A DNA stretch of 64,000 bases from assembly GCA_947568835.1 (NCBI GenBank), contig OX387603.1, forward strand, positions 5,182,701-5,246,700. The letters run 5' to 3'. Below, in pieces: positions 13,547-28,500 of the stretch (within the stretch, counting starts at the first letter, position 1; every line of letters begins with the position of its first letter). This DNA is from Protonemura montana. Lineage: Eukaryota > Arthropoda > Insecta > Plecoptera > Nemouridae. The notes under the pieces were generated by a model that did not search any database, was not told the DNA's origin, and saw only the letters and a program-made list of their open reading frames with translations. The translations under genes and the position numbers were made by a program.

Positions 13547-16500
13547 GTACTGAACACCTTCGAACTCATATCTACTTGCCCCACGTTGGGCGCCAATGAG
13601 CCCAAGGATCTTTGCTTTATAGTTGTTAAAACGGTTATTGGGTGTGTACAGTTCTAGCCCATATTGTAGCCGAACCTTTCACAATCCGACGCTTGGGGGC
13701 TTGAGCGCTCTTAACCGACATAACCTAGAATATGACAAACGGATTTTGGCGTTCGGTACAGTGCGCACTCGACAATTCTCAGTGCCAACTCTACCGAGGT
13801 ACTCATGGCTGCTATCGTTATATTATGGGGAAGTATTTGCTTGCGCTTTGTGAAGTGCTGCTAGGTTCCTGTCGAGCCTCAAAAGCTTTCGACGGGTCAA
13901 CTATTGGTGTCATTGATCCTTGAAAATGAACCTGTCTTTCATTGACAGCAGTTAAAAAGTGCGTCGCTGAACACTACAATTCCACAGGTGCCCGTTTGTT
14001 TCGGTTTCAGCGTCGCTTAGAGACAATAACCGTAAGCACTGTCAATTGGCGGACAGCGTGAATTAGTAAGTACCGGACTCGATGGCAGGTGGCGCTGTCG
14101 CCGGGACAATGCAACCGGCTTCCTGGTTTTACGCGCGGATGTCAAACGAGTGTGCGATCGTTGCCGAGACAATGGGGGTCGTGAATATCTGGCAGGCCAC
14201 GCGGCGCTGGGTCGTTGTTTTGTTTCCTCTGGGCAGGGCACACTGATGTGTGATCTCTAGCTTGGGTGGAGTGAACTAGTTTGCAAGCCGTTGCGGTCGT
14301 GAATTCAGCTTGGTCCTGTGTTTTCTAAAGTTTGGTGTCGAGATTGGTTTTAGTACGTTGTTATTTAATTAACTGAAATGCGTTTTTTTTTATACAGTTA
14401 CAAGATTTTTTTTCGATAAAATAAATAGAAGACACATTTCTGATGAAGTTAGTAATATTTTGAAGATGGTGTTAAAAATTGCATGATGGTAACCAAGATT
14501 TCAATTTTGCTAATTCGGAGAGAAAAAAGGGACTTAAATTTCTTGAATCTAGCCAAAAATTAAAATTAAACCCACCCGAGTGTAGCCTAGTTTTTTTAGG
14601 TACCGAACGGTTTGGCGTGTTGGAAACACTCGTTCTCATGAGAGCACCGAAGTTAAGCAACACTGCGCTGATTCACGTATTGGATGGATGACCATCATAC
14701 ACATGATCAGTTCTGTTCGGGAGAGAGGTTAGGGGTTGAAAGTTAGTACAGCAACTTTATTCGCCTTGCTTATCAACCTCTCAACAGCATGGATTTGTGG
14801 AAGAAGTTCGCGTTGCACCGCCCTCCTGAAGGGACGTTAAGTCGATGTTCCTCTTGGTGATTTTCTACAGAAGAAGGCTACGTGCCGGCACCGGGTTTCC
14901 CCTCCTTCGTTCTTAGATAGGTTAGGTTCATCATTTTCCTCATTATCATCCACTCATTCACCGACGCCATTAAACCAGAGCCGCATGGCCAGATGTCAAA
15001 ACAGTGCGTCGTTAAACACCACAAATCAATATATCTAGGTTATGCTATCGTGGCGTATTAAGATATACTTTAAATTCATCATAAGTTCTTGTAAAATCGG
15101 GAAAGACTTATGAAAATAAAAAAAATCCAGGGTAAAGATTTCAGCAATTGCTAAGAATTTACGGTTTTAGCTCTCGTGGTTCAGGAACGCAATCCCTTGG
15201 ACTGATTTAGTGACCATGATAAGCATACCTGTGCCTCAAGCTTAATGCCCGCTTATCTCTGCTTATAATTTCAAGAAAAACCGTGATCGATGCTTGCAAA
15301 TATGGCGCATGCTTTTCGTGAATCGAAACAGACGTGAATTTAGGCTCCCAGTTAATCGCCGTGGCCTGTTGCCAGCTTCCTGTCGCCGTTACGTTCGGCA
15401 TTTCGCTAATGACAATGCTTAAAGCTGATGAGAATGCACTTCCGTTGCATTTAGCGACTGCAGCCTGTGAGCCAGGGACAAGAACATCGGCTTTAATATT
15501 GCATAGATGCAAGGAGATGGGATCACTGCCTGCTAGACTCCGCGAGATAACGCTTTAGAAGGCGGGGACTTGATCGGCAGCTAATTTAAATTTTCAAGTG
15601 GTGTAGGTACCTACAGCCTGGTTTTAATAAGGTCATCAAGAGTGGGACTTTGACGCTAGAAGTGCGGGGTTTGGTTCCCGGTTGTATAGAATTTTAGTGA
15701 ATTTCATCTTTTCCTTTCCCTGGCCTTGGAGATTTTTTGAACTTGGTCGCCTTGCATTTGGTGGTTCGTTTTTTTGACTTGTGAATTTGAATTTTGCTTG
15801 ATTGTTTTGACAACAATACTTTGTTTTACAATTTTAATTGCATTTAAATTGCGTTTTCAATTTGTAATTTAATTTAATTTCCCGCTAAAAACAACTTCAA
15901 ATCATGTTCACAATAAAATTCAAAATACGCTAGTTCGTTTAAAATGCCTGGGCTTTGGAATCCAGTTTTTGTAGCGTTATGGATGCACGGCCTCTGAGAC
16001 CGGAACAAGTTTGAGCTTGTTAAAAAGAGTCTGTACAGCTTAGGGAATTCTTGAAAAAATGAACGCGACGATATCTACTCTGTGGTGTAATGAGTGAAAT
16101 TTAAAACTTTTCCCACAGCTTTTACTTACAAATTTCCCCGAAAATGCGAATAAAACGGTTGCGGAAAAAAGTTCAGGGCTTAAACAGTAAGAAATATACC
16201 ATTTTAATTTGTTCTACGAATTTTTTTAAGTTTATTCCGTAGAATATGTTTGCTTTTTGTTGAAAAGCCTTTAAAGGATTTTTTAAAATATTGCATTTTG
16301 CCTAGTGCAACAACGCGTGCGTGGCTTGAAAACCACCACCAGAATCGAAAGAGTTCAACAATTAAATTAAAATTAAGAGTCTGAATTAACATTTAGAATC
16401 TCCTCAGTCCTTGACTCTTTCGGAGGCAAAATTAAAGTATAGTTCTTGGGGTTGAAAAATGACCTGAGGTCAGATGACCAGTCACCTCCACGCTGTGTCA

Positions 16501-19500
16501 AAATATTACTATTATTATTTATCTCCTTTGCAGCCGACAATTCAGGAGAGTGGAGACCGGACATTATAATTCTGAGATTAATTTTCCTAACTGAACACGA
16601 AACTTTTAGCTGGACATTGTAAAACAGGTCGTTAAAATCATAACTGCTGATTTGCTATGCGCACAATGCTCGGGGCTGTTTGCAGTTCGGTAGTTTGAAC
16701 TGTTTGCTGTTTGTTGCCAGTGAAATCTACGTCCAATCGCTAGAATAAACATCACACAAACTAAAATCACAGATTGATAAACCATAATTGCAAACTATGA
16801 TTCCTATGATAACATGCCTTTGGAATGCAAACTCCTTTTTTTTTAACTAACAAATTTTTGCTTTTAAATCTAGGCCAAAAAATCACCCATATTCTATTTG
16901 TGCTAAACCCACGGCCACTGGAAAACTTCCTAAAACATGTCATAATATTCCTTTTTTTTTCACCAAATTATGGACTTAATTCGATTAAAAATCCGGTCAT
17001 GCATTGCGTAAAAACATCAACGAAAATGAAAACAAAAAATTCTACACACACTCCAGTACAAAATACACAACAATAGTAAAAATACACAACCGAACGTCCA
17101 CACAAAACAAAAGCAAACATGTGTAGGTATTACCAACCAAACAAAAGCAACGTGCTAGACAAACGGCCAGATCGCCGACCATCGCACCACCTCGTTACCA
17201 CCGGCAACTTATTTAATCAACGAATCTATTTCGCGCTTAACTTAACTTTCGAATTTGCATCTCACGTTTTCCCCATACTAATTCATAACATATGCATAAT
17301 TATATTAATTTAAAGTGCGAGTTCAACGTGGAAAGTTTAGCCGCCATGGCCAGGGCCCCCTGGATTTCGTATTCCCCGTAAACCCGTCCTCGTAATTCCG
17401 TTCATTAACACGGGGTTGTTAATCAAGAAGGCCGAGCTCGCAAGGCAAGGTGATTATCAACCATGGTTAGACTCGTGTAGGCCCTGGGATATGCCGACCA
17501 TCAATTACCCGCAATGCTTGAACGTAGCACGGGTTGCCTACCTAGCGTTGCCACTGTGTTTAGGATTCGCCGTGAAGACTACGCTATCTTTTTTTGTTGT
17601 TGTTGCGAGGAGCGTATCGGACTTGGGTTTATACAACTTTCAAGAGGGTACTAATATAATGAAACGATCTAGAACGTCGGTCCAATTGTTTTGCTGTCTG
17701 ACTAATGACCGAGATGCCGTGATTTGTTCCTTCACTTCTTTCTACCATGTACAGGTACTTTCACTGATTGTTTTTAGGACTCTATGCGTCATATATAGAA
17801 TAGGTACCTACCACAAAAAATTTATAAAAATCAATGTTTCTTTTTTCACCGTACAGAGACTGTACCGTACTCAAACCAACCGACAGATTTTTATTTTATT
17901 TCTTTTTCCCTTTGCGAATTGAATTCTTTAACAGTCCGATAGAGTGGATTATAGTCCGTACGGCGTGAGCGTACTTTGAAAAAAATACTAGAAATAAAGT
18001 CTGCACCTTTGCGTGCAGCGAAAAAAGCGCCCTGTCACGGAATGTCAAGCACAGAGGCGACGGCGAGTGTCCGCTTCTTTGAGTGGAGCGAAACAAGCAC
18101 CCTGTCACGGAATGTCCAGCACAGAGGCGACGGCGAGTGTCCGCTTCTTTGAGTGGAGCGAAACAAGCACCCTGTCACGGAATATCCAGCACAGAGGCGA
18201 CGGCGAGTGTCCGCTCCTTTGCGGGGAGCGAAAATATGTCGATCACCGCATATTTCCCGGCTTCACGGCTTCTTAGATCGCACGATCTGTAGGACTCGTG
18301 TTGTGATAAAGCCGGACTGGAATTCAGTTTTATCTGGCGCATGGCAAATATCGCTAAGTCTTTCATGCCCACGGCATTCATAGCCAGTCGGCCCAGCACC
18401 CATCCCACCCGCCAATTCCACGGATTACGCGTAGGCACCTACTTTTTAAGGTAGAAGTAAATTGTGTTTTCAATTTTATGCGCGAGCTTCGAATACTTCG
18501 ATCCTTTGTGCGAACCTTTTGCCACTGCGGTTTGGAAAAATACATTCCAAATATCAAACAGCACGGTTGTTTGAATTTGTTTATCAGACAGGCGATTTTT
18601 TCACGAATAAAACGTTAATAATTATGTGTTGGGAGTGCAAAAAAAGCAAAAGTAAATCAACATTTACAAGAACTTCCTCTGTTACGAGGAAATCCGAGTG
18701 TTTGTTAATCGTATTTCTTTTCTAAGCCCGTGGGCGTAAAAAATCAGCAATGCTAATCTTCTATACGCACACTTGTTCGCGAGGCAGGAAATTTAAAATC
18801 TGTCTCGGTTTTAAAGCTGTATGTGTGTGTGTGTTTCATTTCAATCTCCCCCCCCGGGGGAAACTTTCCTCTTTAAGCATATTGGCGCTGCCATCGATTT
18901 TCTAAACGTATTTACCACCACTTTAAACCAATGACTATGGCCGCCTCGTCAAGAGGATTACGTTTTTAAAGAGCTTTCATTGGTTTTTCTTTCTCGTTTC
19001 TGCTCTACACGCGCTCGCCGTGGAAACACGTTACCACGGAGCGACATTGTCTGCATTGCAAAAGCAACGATTTTCATATTTAAACAAATGCGCTCCATTT
19101 GGCAAGGTTCACTTTGTGTAGGTTTCATTTGTGGTGTTTAACAACGCACTGATTTGACAACGGGTCTTTTGGCACTAATCTAATGACGTCGGTTAATTTG
19201 TGGGTGATAAATAGCATTACCTTATCTAGAAGGGTGGAGGGAAACTCCCAGCTTAATGTACCTTCCGAACGATGGTACAAAAGGAAAAACAGGGTGTCCA
19301 CAAATCCATTCCGTGAAGAGGTTGATGAGAGAGAATAGTGAAGCTGTTATAACTTAAAATCTCTCTAACTTATCTCTCGAATAGAACTGTCAATGCACAT
19401 GATGGTCACCCATTCAATGCCTGAATTAGCGCAGGGTATTTAATTTCGGTGATTTCATGAAAACCGGTGTTTCTTAGAGCGCCAAACCGATCGGTTGTTA

Positions 19501-22500
19501 TGTAGTCATGGGATGTAATTGAACAGGGTGAGTTGTTGGTTTGCTTTTCGCACATTTAAGATTGTATGACCTGCACGAAAAAAGAGATTGGCATGGAAAT
19601 CGGTGCAAAGGAACCTCATGGAGTGCAAATGGTAGAAATTATTACACTATCAATAAACCAGGCAAATAAGTTTTCACATGAGGAAGAACACGGGAGACGG
19701 GACGGGAGAAAATACAGTCGTTTTTTGATAAGCTACGACAACAACAAGCTTCAGCGACCTCCGCATTAAAGTTAGAGGTCAAACAGCGCTCAGATAGAAT
19801 AGCTGAAGAATTCGAGTGCCCGCCGTTTTACTGAGAGCAAAACCAACAGAGATTTAGGCAACATTTTTCTAGTACAGGGCCCTTAAAACTCGGAAGCATC
19901 CGAAAGATATAAGTCGCTATTAAACAGAGATTTTGCTAACGACTCCGCAGACATTCATTCTGTAATTTTCTAGATTTCTTGACACTCTGCCAGCCCCGCG
20001 CGCGCCGAGTCTGTTCTCAGTAAGAATTGCGGGGGAATGACGATGTTTTTTGCACTCAATTAGGAAAGAAGTCGGTCTCTATGACAAGTTAACAAGGGAG
20101 GCAATACGGCCGCCTGGTCAACTGCCAATTCAGAGAACACATGCTGAAAACAGCATGGTCTCTGACGCACGAAGTCGCGGATGGCCAGCGCCGAGGGCGT
20201 TTTTCTGTCGAGCCCTGTTTGAATATTGTATGTAGCATATTGAAAAAAGAAAGCGAGGGGCTTCTTAAAATTGGTTAGGACGAGGTCGTCAGGAAAATTG
20301 AATAAAATGGAGTATAAAATGTCTGGGCATGTAACATAATATGAAACCACGATATGGGTTGATCTCCCCACGGACTTACAAGTGCTACGCAGGACGTGCA
20401 TCGCTTTGCTATTGCAACGAATGCGTTCTGTCAACGTAAGTGGGATGTAATCGAGGGGCATTTCGGGAGATTTTCAGCCATTTTTCGTCTATCAAAAACA
20501 ATAAAAAACAATAAATAGAGCCAGTTTTAATTGTGAAATAGCAGGTAGCTGCACGAGAGATCGAACTACTAGCTCACAAAACAAGACAGATGACCGTCTG
20601 GCGATACAACCGGAAATGCGTTACTATTGGCCGTCGTTCAATCATGTAGCACGTCCTGCCGTGGTCTCACCATCAAAATGTTTGATATCCATTTCTTATC
20701 AGAGTCATGGAGACCCGCAACGGGTACCAACGAGCACCTAACTACGGGTTGCACAGATAGAAAAACACATGGTCCAGGGTCATGCAAGATTCTAAACCTT
20801 CACACGGTATCTACAATTACAGAGTAGACATGCGATAGAGAAAAAGTTATCGAGCTGAGTTCACCGTAAGTCAAGAGCACATGGTTGCTACCTGCGCTAG
20901 CGTTTACCATAGCCTGGTGTATACTGATTAATGCCTAGATTTTATGGCCGACTCCGAGCACGGTCCCGAGTGTTGCGTAGCGAGCTTCTATCGACTCTGC
21001 CCCCCCCCCCCCCCTCTTCCGACACCGCCCCCTCGACCCATGAAGCCGGCAGCCGGAAAGTCTGCTAACTTTTCCACCGCCTGGCTTTTGTTTTCCACCG
21101 TGGACAGATCCAGAGGGCTGTGGAGATCGAGGAGAGGTAGTGGAGGCGTAGACGCCATGATATTTGGTGTGTTGTACTTGCTCTGACATGCAAAACAGAA
21201 ATTTTAAGCAATCGGCCGAGTTTATCTCTTTTTATTTCAAAATCTAGCAATCGGTAGAGACTTTGCATCCGGGGGAATTGAATTTAGGTAAAAGCGGATT
21301 CAGAAAATAGCGAAAAATGGAAAAGAAAAGCAGCTGCCTTGTTGCCTTTCAATCCAGTTGTTAGACTTTTGCAGAATTTTAACCCAAACATCGAATACGT
21401 AACAGCTGATTCTTAGCGCGAAAACAAACAAAATCTTGCAGCCACTGACCTGGAAAACATAATGTAGAAATTATTTAACAATCTGCATGTAAAGGGTAAC
21501 CTATACTTCTGAAACCACGTGTTTTTATGCCAATACAGGAAATTCCTAACTCAACTCATTACTCCCATTACTCCCATTTCCCAACTCATTAAATCTCAAA
21601 TAAAACATAAAAGTACCGATTGAAGTTGAGGTAATAGTCAACTCTCTCTGTTAGGTAGCTCTCTACCACTGCCTTCTAGACAGCTAGGCACGGCCGCGGC
21701 GATCGTAAATCTGGCGACGGTTTTCCGACTCGCAGCTTCCCCCGCCCGTCCCCCCACCCAACCCAATCCTCACGAGCACCGACGAAGCCAGGCCGAACAT
21801 TGCCGAAGCCGGACGCAAAGTGGCAGTGCTTTGACGCCGCCGACGCGACAAGTGGCTCCGTGACGTAACCTCTCCCCCTCTCACCACCTTCGTCTCGCCA
21901 CAAAAGTCAGTTCTAAAGCAGGAATCTCTTTATTAGAAGAAAAGTTGAAGGGGTTCGACCGCCGAACCCTCGCGGCCCCCGGGAGTTTGGTCTTTGGACA
22001 GGAGCTGGCTGCCACCGGGTTCTCGCTCGGATCCCGCTTAGAGTTGACTATCTTTGTCAGCAGCTAATCGCTCACCAAAAGGAGATGAGTGCCTCTGGTA
22101 AAGCTGCTGGACAGTGATTTATGTAAGCGGTGGATTGTCTGCACTGGTTCCACGCTGAGCTGCAAAGCCAGACCGACCTGTTATCATGAACACCCAATCG
22201 AAAATGTCTAAAATCTACACATTCAAAGTGTTTTTCTGAGAATCGGGAAAAAGGTGTTCCTATTTGGAGCAACATTTTTATATGGTAGTAGCGTTGAGTG
22301 TGCAGGTTCTAGGTAGAGGCAGAACGTTAATGTTAAACCGTTGAGTATGTAGGTTATAGGTAGAGGCAGAACGTTAATGTTAAACCGTTGAGTGTGCAGG
22401 TTCTAGGTAGAGGCAGAACGTTAATGTTAAATCGTTGAGCGTGCAGATTATAGGTAGAGGCAGAACGTGAATGTTAAATCGTTGAGTGTGCAGGTTCTAG

Positions 22501-25500
22501 GTATAGGTAGAACTTTAATGTTAAACCGTTGAGTGTGCAGGTTCTAGGTAGAGGCAGAACGTTAATGTTAAACCGTTGAGTGTGCAGGTTCTAGGTAGAG
22601 GCAGAACGTTAATGTTAAACCGTTGAGTGTGCAGGTTTTAGGAAGAGGCAGAACGTTAATGTTAAATCTTTGAGTGTGCAGGTTCTAGGTAGAGGCAGAA
22701 CGTTGATTTTACAGTCTCTGTGAGAAAGATGGCCATTAAATGACTACCTTACCGACAAAAATGCAGAGTACCAGAACATCACGTTAAGTGGAGCCACTGT
22801 CGTATGAAATTTAATTTCGACATTTCTCGTAGGTAAGTCGCTTTTGAATATCGTTACGTGTATATCAATTGTTGCGGTATAAATTGATGGAGATCTTTTG
22901 AGCATGAAAAGTCTCAAAAGCGAGTAAGCCTACGAGAATTATGGAAATGAAATTTCATACAACAGTGGCTCCGCTTAACGGGGTGTTCTGGTACTCTGCA
23001 TTTTTGTCGGTAAATGAGTCATTTGGCGGATATCTTTCACGCAGAAACTTTCGCATTTACGGTTCTCCCTCTACCTATAACCAGCACATTCAACGGTAGT
23101 AGTGTTCAGTTTATAATTACACGAATTCCTGTTCACTGTTATGGTTTTTAGACTCATATCTAACATTATCACTAGTTTAAAAAAAAAAAGTGATTCAAAA
23201 CTGGTTTTTTGATTGCTTTGGAAAACAACTTTATTTTGCCGACGTTTCGTAGGTTATGCCTGTTACATCATCAAAGGTAATTCCATTTAATAGCAAGGCG
23301 TTTGATCTTCTATCCCGCGTGGTGAACAGGCATAAGTTGCGAAACGTCGGGAAAACTAGTTTTTATACTTAGCACTCAAAAACTCAGTTTCACTCTTTTT
23401 TTCACGTCCTTTTTATTGTAAATTTCAGAATGTTAACTCGTTAGTTACTAAATTAACTTAATTATTAGCACAATACCATAGGGAGACCGCGAACTCGATG
23501 CGTCTTAAAATATAACCGATTCCCATATCCAAGTTAATCCCAAGCAAACAATGGAGGCGGCTGGTGAAAAATTTTCGTATCTAACATTATCCAAGCCGAA
23601 CAGATGAGTGCCGCGGAAAAAGCCAGTGCCTTCTCTTACACCGGCAATCGACCGGTGATCTCTTGCCTTTGCAGAACAATGCGACAAACAATCGACTGTA
23701 TGACGCGAAATAATCTGCATTGTGCACAAGGAAGGCTGTGGGCAGATTGCAAAACGGTGGAAATGCGCGGACAAAGAAATGCTGAGTTGGCGGTAAACGC
23801 GATTTTAAAAACCGGGGCATTGACAATTTTTAAAATTGCATTTGCATAACGCTGTGCCCCGTAAATGGGTCGTATTTTACATGGTTTGCTGGCTGGCGTG
23901 GGGTGGTTCGTTACAGAGGGGCGCGGGGGTCGCAAGTAAATTGTTCTACGTGCTCATTGCGCTGCGCTAGAGGTGGAGTGACGTAATCGCACTGAAAGAT
24001 TACAAAACGTTTCAAGGGCATGCAATTTCATATTTATTTTTAAATAATCTTTTCGATTGAATCGGTGACTGTAGAAAGGTATTTGTTTTGAGCTTCAGGC
24101 ACGCAATATATATTTGTGTGTTTTCCTTGTGTTGTGCCTGGGGCAAGGAAGCAAATGGTTCTGAACGTTTTCCTTCTTTATGGCTTGCCAACAATCAAGT
24201 TACCATGAACTGCAAACTTGTTTTCAGCAATTCATTGGCAAAATATAGCAACAAGATAAAGAAGTCCTGGCTAATTGTAATTCAACGCGAAAGGTGCATA
24301 TCTGGGTCTGTGCTACGTTGCATTTTAAACCATCAGATGGACAAGCCGAGTTTGCTCTGCGGGCTGCGTTCAGGGGCACGATATGGAGGAGCCGAGTCTG
24401 CTCTGCGGGTTGCGTTCAGGGCCACAAGGTGGAGGAGCCTAGTTTGCTCTGCGGGCTGCGTTCAGGGGCACGAGATGGAGGAGCTGATTCTGCTCTGATG
24501 GCAAATCAAATATCCAGTTGGATTTGTTGAAATAAATTTACTTCAACAGAAACTTTTGAAATTACAAATTCAATAACCCACTGATGTTTTATGTTTTTTC
24601 GTAAAATTTCAGCAAGAAGTTTGATTATTTATTTGAAGTTTCTGGTTTATTTGAAAAACAAATTCCAAAGAAGTTACATTAAATGTGGAACTGGTGCGCT
24701 GAAATAAGGTCCACTCAGTGCACGCGCCCAATGATGTAATAATAGCCATCTCATTTGTGGGGAAATACGGGAGATAAGAACTCTCCTGAGCTAGATTAGG
24801 CAGTCCAATTATCTCGCTTGGATAATCATATAAGCCTTAACAATCATCTCGCTACCGTCCTTTACTTTCAAACTGAATCAATGTTTTTGCGTTTCCTCCG
24901 TTCTCCATCTATATACCGCTCCGAAATTCAAAACAAACTAGACCTTCATCCTACAGCGTGGCCACCCGTCGCATCACGTGCTATCTGCGACGCCGGGCAC
25001 GAGCGACCGGCGACCGGCATCCAGAAGGCTCGGTGCGGGAGAGCCGGGCTGTTGGGGGTATTGATCGACGGGACAGTGCACGTGGGCCTGCCATCCCTGA
25101 ACAAACACACCTGCATTCCGCGGCTGTTTAGCCGCCGGCTTCAGTTAGTGCTGCTTAACGACGCACTCGCATATTGGCAGGTTGACGGTGACGCCAGCGA
25201 GGTCTAAGCACCTAGTAGTCTTTTCGTTTCTACCAATAGCACGAGGTCTTGTTGGTCTTATAGGGCCGTCGTCTTTTGACACTGTATATGCAGTACTGGC
25301 CCATTTTCTTTCGGTGATTGACAGATTTATGATATCTCATTTACCTTCCAGGGAAAGGATGGTAAGCCCTGTGCGAGGAAATTATCTCACCCTGTGAAGC
25401 TCCACTTATGATCACAGGTGTTGCTGGTGGTTGCTGGTAGTAGTAAATAGGAGCAGAGCTTCATAAAGTAGACTTAGATGTAGATAAATAGATGTGGCTT

Positions 25501-28500
25501 GATGTTTCGTTCCGTGACAGGATGCTTGTTTCGCTCCAAGCAAAGGAGCGGACACTCGCCGTCGCCTCTGTGCTGGACATTCTGTGACAGGGTGCTTGTT
25601 TCGCTCCACGTAAATGAGCCGACACTAACCGTCGCCTCTGTGCTGGACTTTTCGTGACAGGGTGCTTGTTTCGCTCCCCGCAAAGGAGCCGACATTCACA
25701 GTCGCCTCTATGCTGGACATTTCGTGACAGGGCGCTTGTTTCACTCCACGCAAAGGAGCCGACATTCACAGTCGCCTCTATGCTGGACATCTATGACAGT
25801 GCTACTCCTATGTTTAGTTACGAGGCTACTAGTGCATGAAAATAGTGAAAATGTCCTTATAAATTACCCAAGTTAAGAAACACTTTGAGTTTACACTCAA
25901 TAGGTGGGTGACCTCCAAGTCTAGAGGGAATGAAATGACAACAAACACTTCTTCCGTCGTGTTTACCCCAGAATCGCAAAGATTGATGACACGCTTCCAG
26001 TTGTACCGTTCTTTGGAAGGAGCAAACAACGGACAGTCTCCAATGCCACACCAGATCCGTGGGGTCCGATATCAAAACAAAGCTAGTGATATTGCAAGGC
26101 ATCCTCTATCAACTAGGCTTTGAAATTCACTGACGCACATTTACCTAGAAGCGAGCGTACCCCCATCTCTGTCTCTCGTGTTTGCATTCAATTAGACCGT
26201 GGAAACACAACTCAATCTCTGAATGCGTCCTCCCCCTCCCTCGTGCCCCACTCTCTCGTACAGAGTAGAAGGGGGGGGGGGGGGGGGGAGTCGTAGCATC
26301 TGCATTGAAATTAAAAAACTTCCCGCCGTTTTCAACCAGAGCCGCTTTTGTGTGGTGGTACTACTGATGTAGAGGGCTGCGTCGCGTCGGGAGCGAGTGA
26401 CTGTGAAAGTTTTTACAAAATTCTTGCTACGAATTTGTGCGGTGGTAGAGATATAATTTTTTTATTTTTTTTTTTTCTGAAATGAACACACTTCAAAACG
26501 TCTTATGACTAAAAAATATTCAAGGGGCAAATAAGTTGTTGAAATTGTGTTCTTGTACCTACGGCGACGTAAAGCCCTCCAACCAATTATTTCAGAAATG
26601 GGAATAATAATATTAATAATCGATATTTTGAATGGTAAGTTCTTCAACAAAAAATCACCGTCACCGTCGCTGTAAGCGCCAGCAACTTTCAGAAAATGCA
26701 TAAAAAACTATTTCATGTGATTGGCCGTTTTGTGACATTATATCGTACATACATGCGTCAACTACTAAAATAAACGACTGCTTTTGCTATGTAGAGATAT
26801 TTGTTGCTTTACTCTAAAAGTGTTTTTAACATAACCATAGCTATTGTGAATATTTCCCCTGGTAAGACGGCCATGCAAGCAGATGGCCACTCACACCCTA
26901 AGCAAGACTCTCTTTTCCACCGCCGCCGTTCTCTGCCTGAATGAGGAGATCCACAAGGCGCATCCAGTGCGCTCTTGAAACTTTAAGCCCGCATTCCACT
27001 AGAGTTGCAGTCGACCGGCTCACGGCCCTCTTGGCCCACACATTCACCCGTGAGAGCTAATGTAACAAAATCATCCAGTGGGCTGTGGAGCGGGCCCGAC
27101 AGCCAAGTGGAATACAGGCTTTATTGAATTTGCCGTGGCGGTCGGGAACACCGCCCCCGTCGGATGCTGTGGTTGGTCTTTGTACCACTGGAGACCACGA
27201 TCCGTGTGCACTGGCGTTACCTGATTCCCGTGTTGTTATAGATTATTTAGAGTTAAATTTGTAAGTTTTATTTATGACGGAAATGGTCCGATTGCTTGTT
27301 ACGGTTACCACTGGAGGGAATATAAACAATTATTATGTTTGGTAACTTATGGTGGATGGAGAGATTGGTTTATTTTAGTTAAAACAGACTCTATTTCACG
27401 ATTAAACTTAAAATCGCACACCAACACCATTAGGGTTTGGTTATATGTACCAGTACCGCAATAGGTTAAATATAATTATTAAAAACCAAATATAAGCGAA
27501 AGTATATAGACATATCATATTTATGGCTATTTGGATGATTCCAAATTATCGGAACTGATCTTTTATAAATCAGATCTACATAAAATATAAATAAATCTAC
27601 GATCTTATATTTAGAAGCAACTTCTCACTAGCCATCTGCTTGGTATTTTTGACATTATAAAGGGAGCCAGACTGCAAACATGTGTGATACACAAAAGTGA
27701 ACATATCACAAGGATCACTCACTACACATCCCAACCAAATTGTTAAGGTCACACAAGACAGAAAAAAAAAACCTGGTTACCTTTTTGGATGAAATCTTAA
27801 TTAAATTGCAAACGCTTGCTATGCGCGGGGTATTTTATTATTATGAACACTAAAACCATCTCAACAATTGATGCCCAAACGGGGTTTCCTTTTGGGCACC
27901 AATTTTTGCGACGGTTTTAGTGTTCATAATCATAAAAGACCTGGTTACCGTTAACATCAAAAGTCGAGGATTACCCACGTTTATTTATTAAATAAATAAA
28001 GGTTGCAGCCCTGCAGAGGAACGAGGGCTGTAGCGCACACAAATTAGATTGTACTGGCTCGATCGTTCATCACCGTGGCAGCGACTTCATTCCATTGTCT
28101 TCCTTCTTTTCCTCATCCACTTCCTACGTCACCCACGGCAAACAAAGCCTTCGCTTTTTTACTTAATATTCACGTAGCTCCATCAGATGTCGCCCCATAC
28201 GAATTTTGTTTTTGTATTGTTTACGTTCTATTTGCATGTTGCTGTCGTAGAAACAACTCATGCCGTTGTTGATCTACCTGCAGCATTCAACCCCCAGTGC
28301 CTAAACCTACTCTTGTTTCGATCGCCCTTGCCGTCGCTTCTGTGCTAGACATTCTGTGACAGGGTGCTTGTTTCACTCCACGCAAAGGAGCGGACACTTG
28401 CCGTCGCCTCTGTGCTGGGCATTCCGTGACAGGGTGCTTGTTTCGTTCCACGCAAAGCAGCGGACACTCGCCGTCGCTTCTGTGCTGGACATTCTGTGAC

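Noticed and set aside
14602-14700. A 5S rRNA gene
   Set aside because: Only part of the 5S sequence is present and it continues into a shared SINE body; eight such copies exist.
17416-17922. A 168-codon ORF
   Set aside because: Low-complexity hydrophobic and mixed residues with no domain or codon bias, in AT-rich intron sequence.
24818-25207. A 129-codon ORF as a nested gene
   Set aside because: No recognisable domain and composition changes abruptly midway. Not enough to call a gene.
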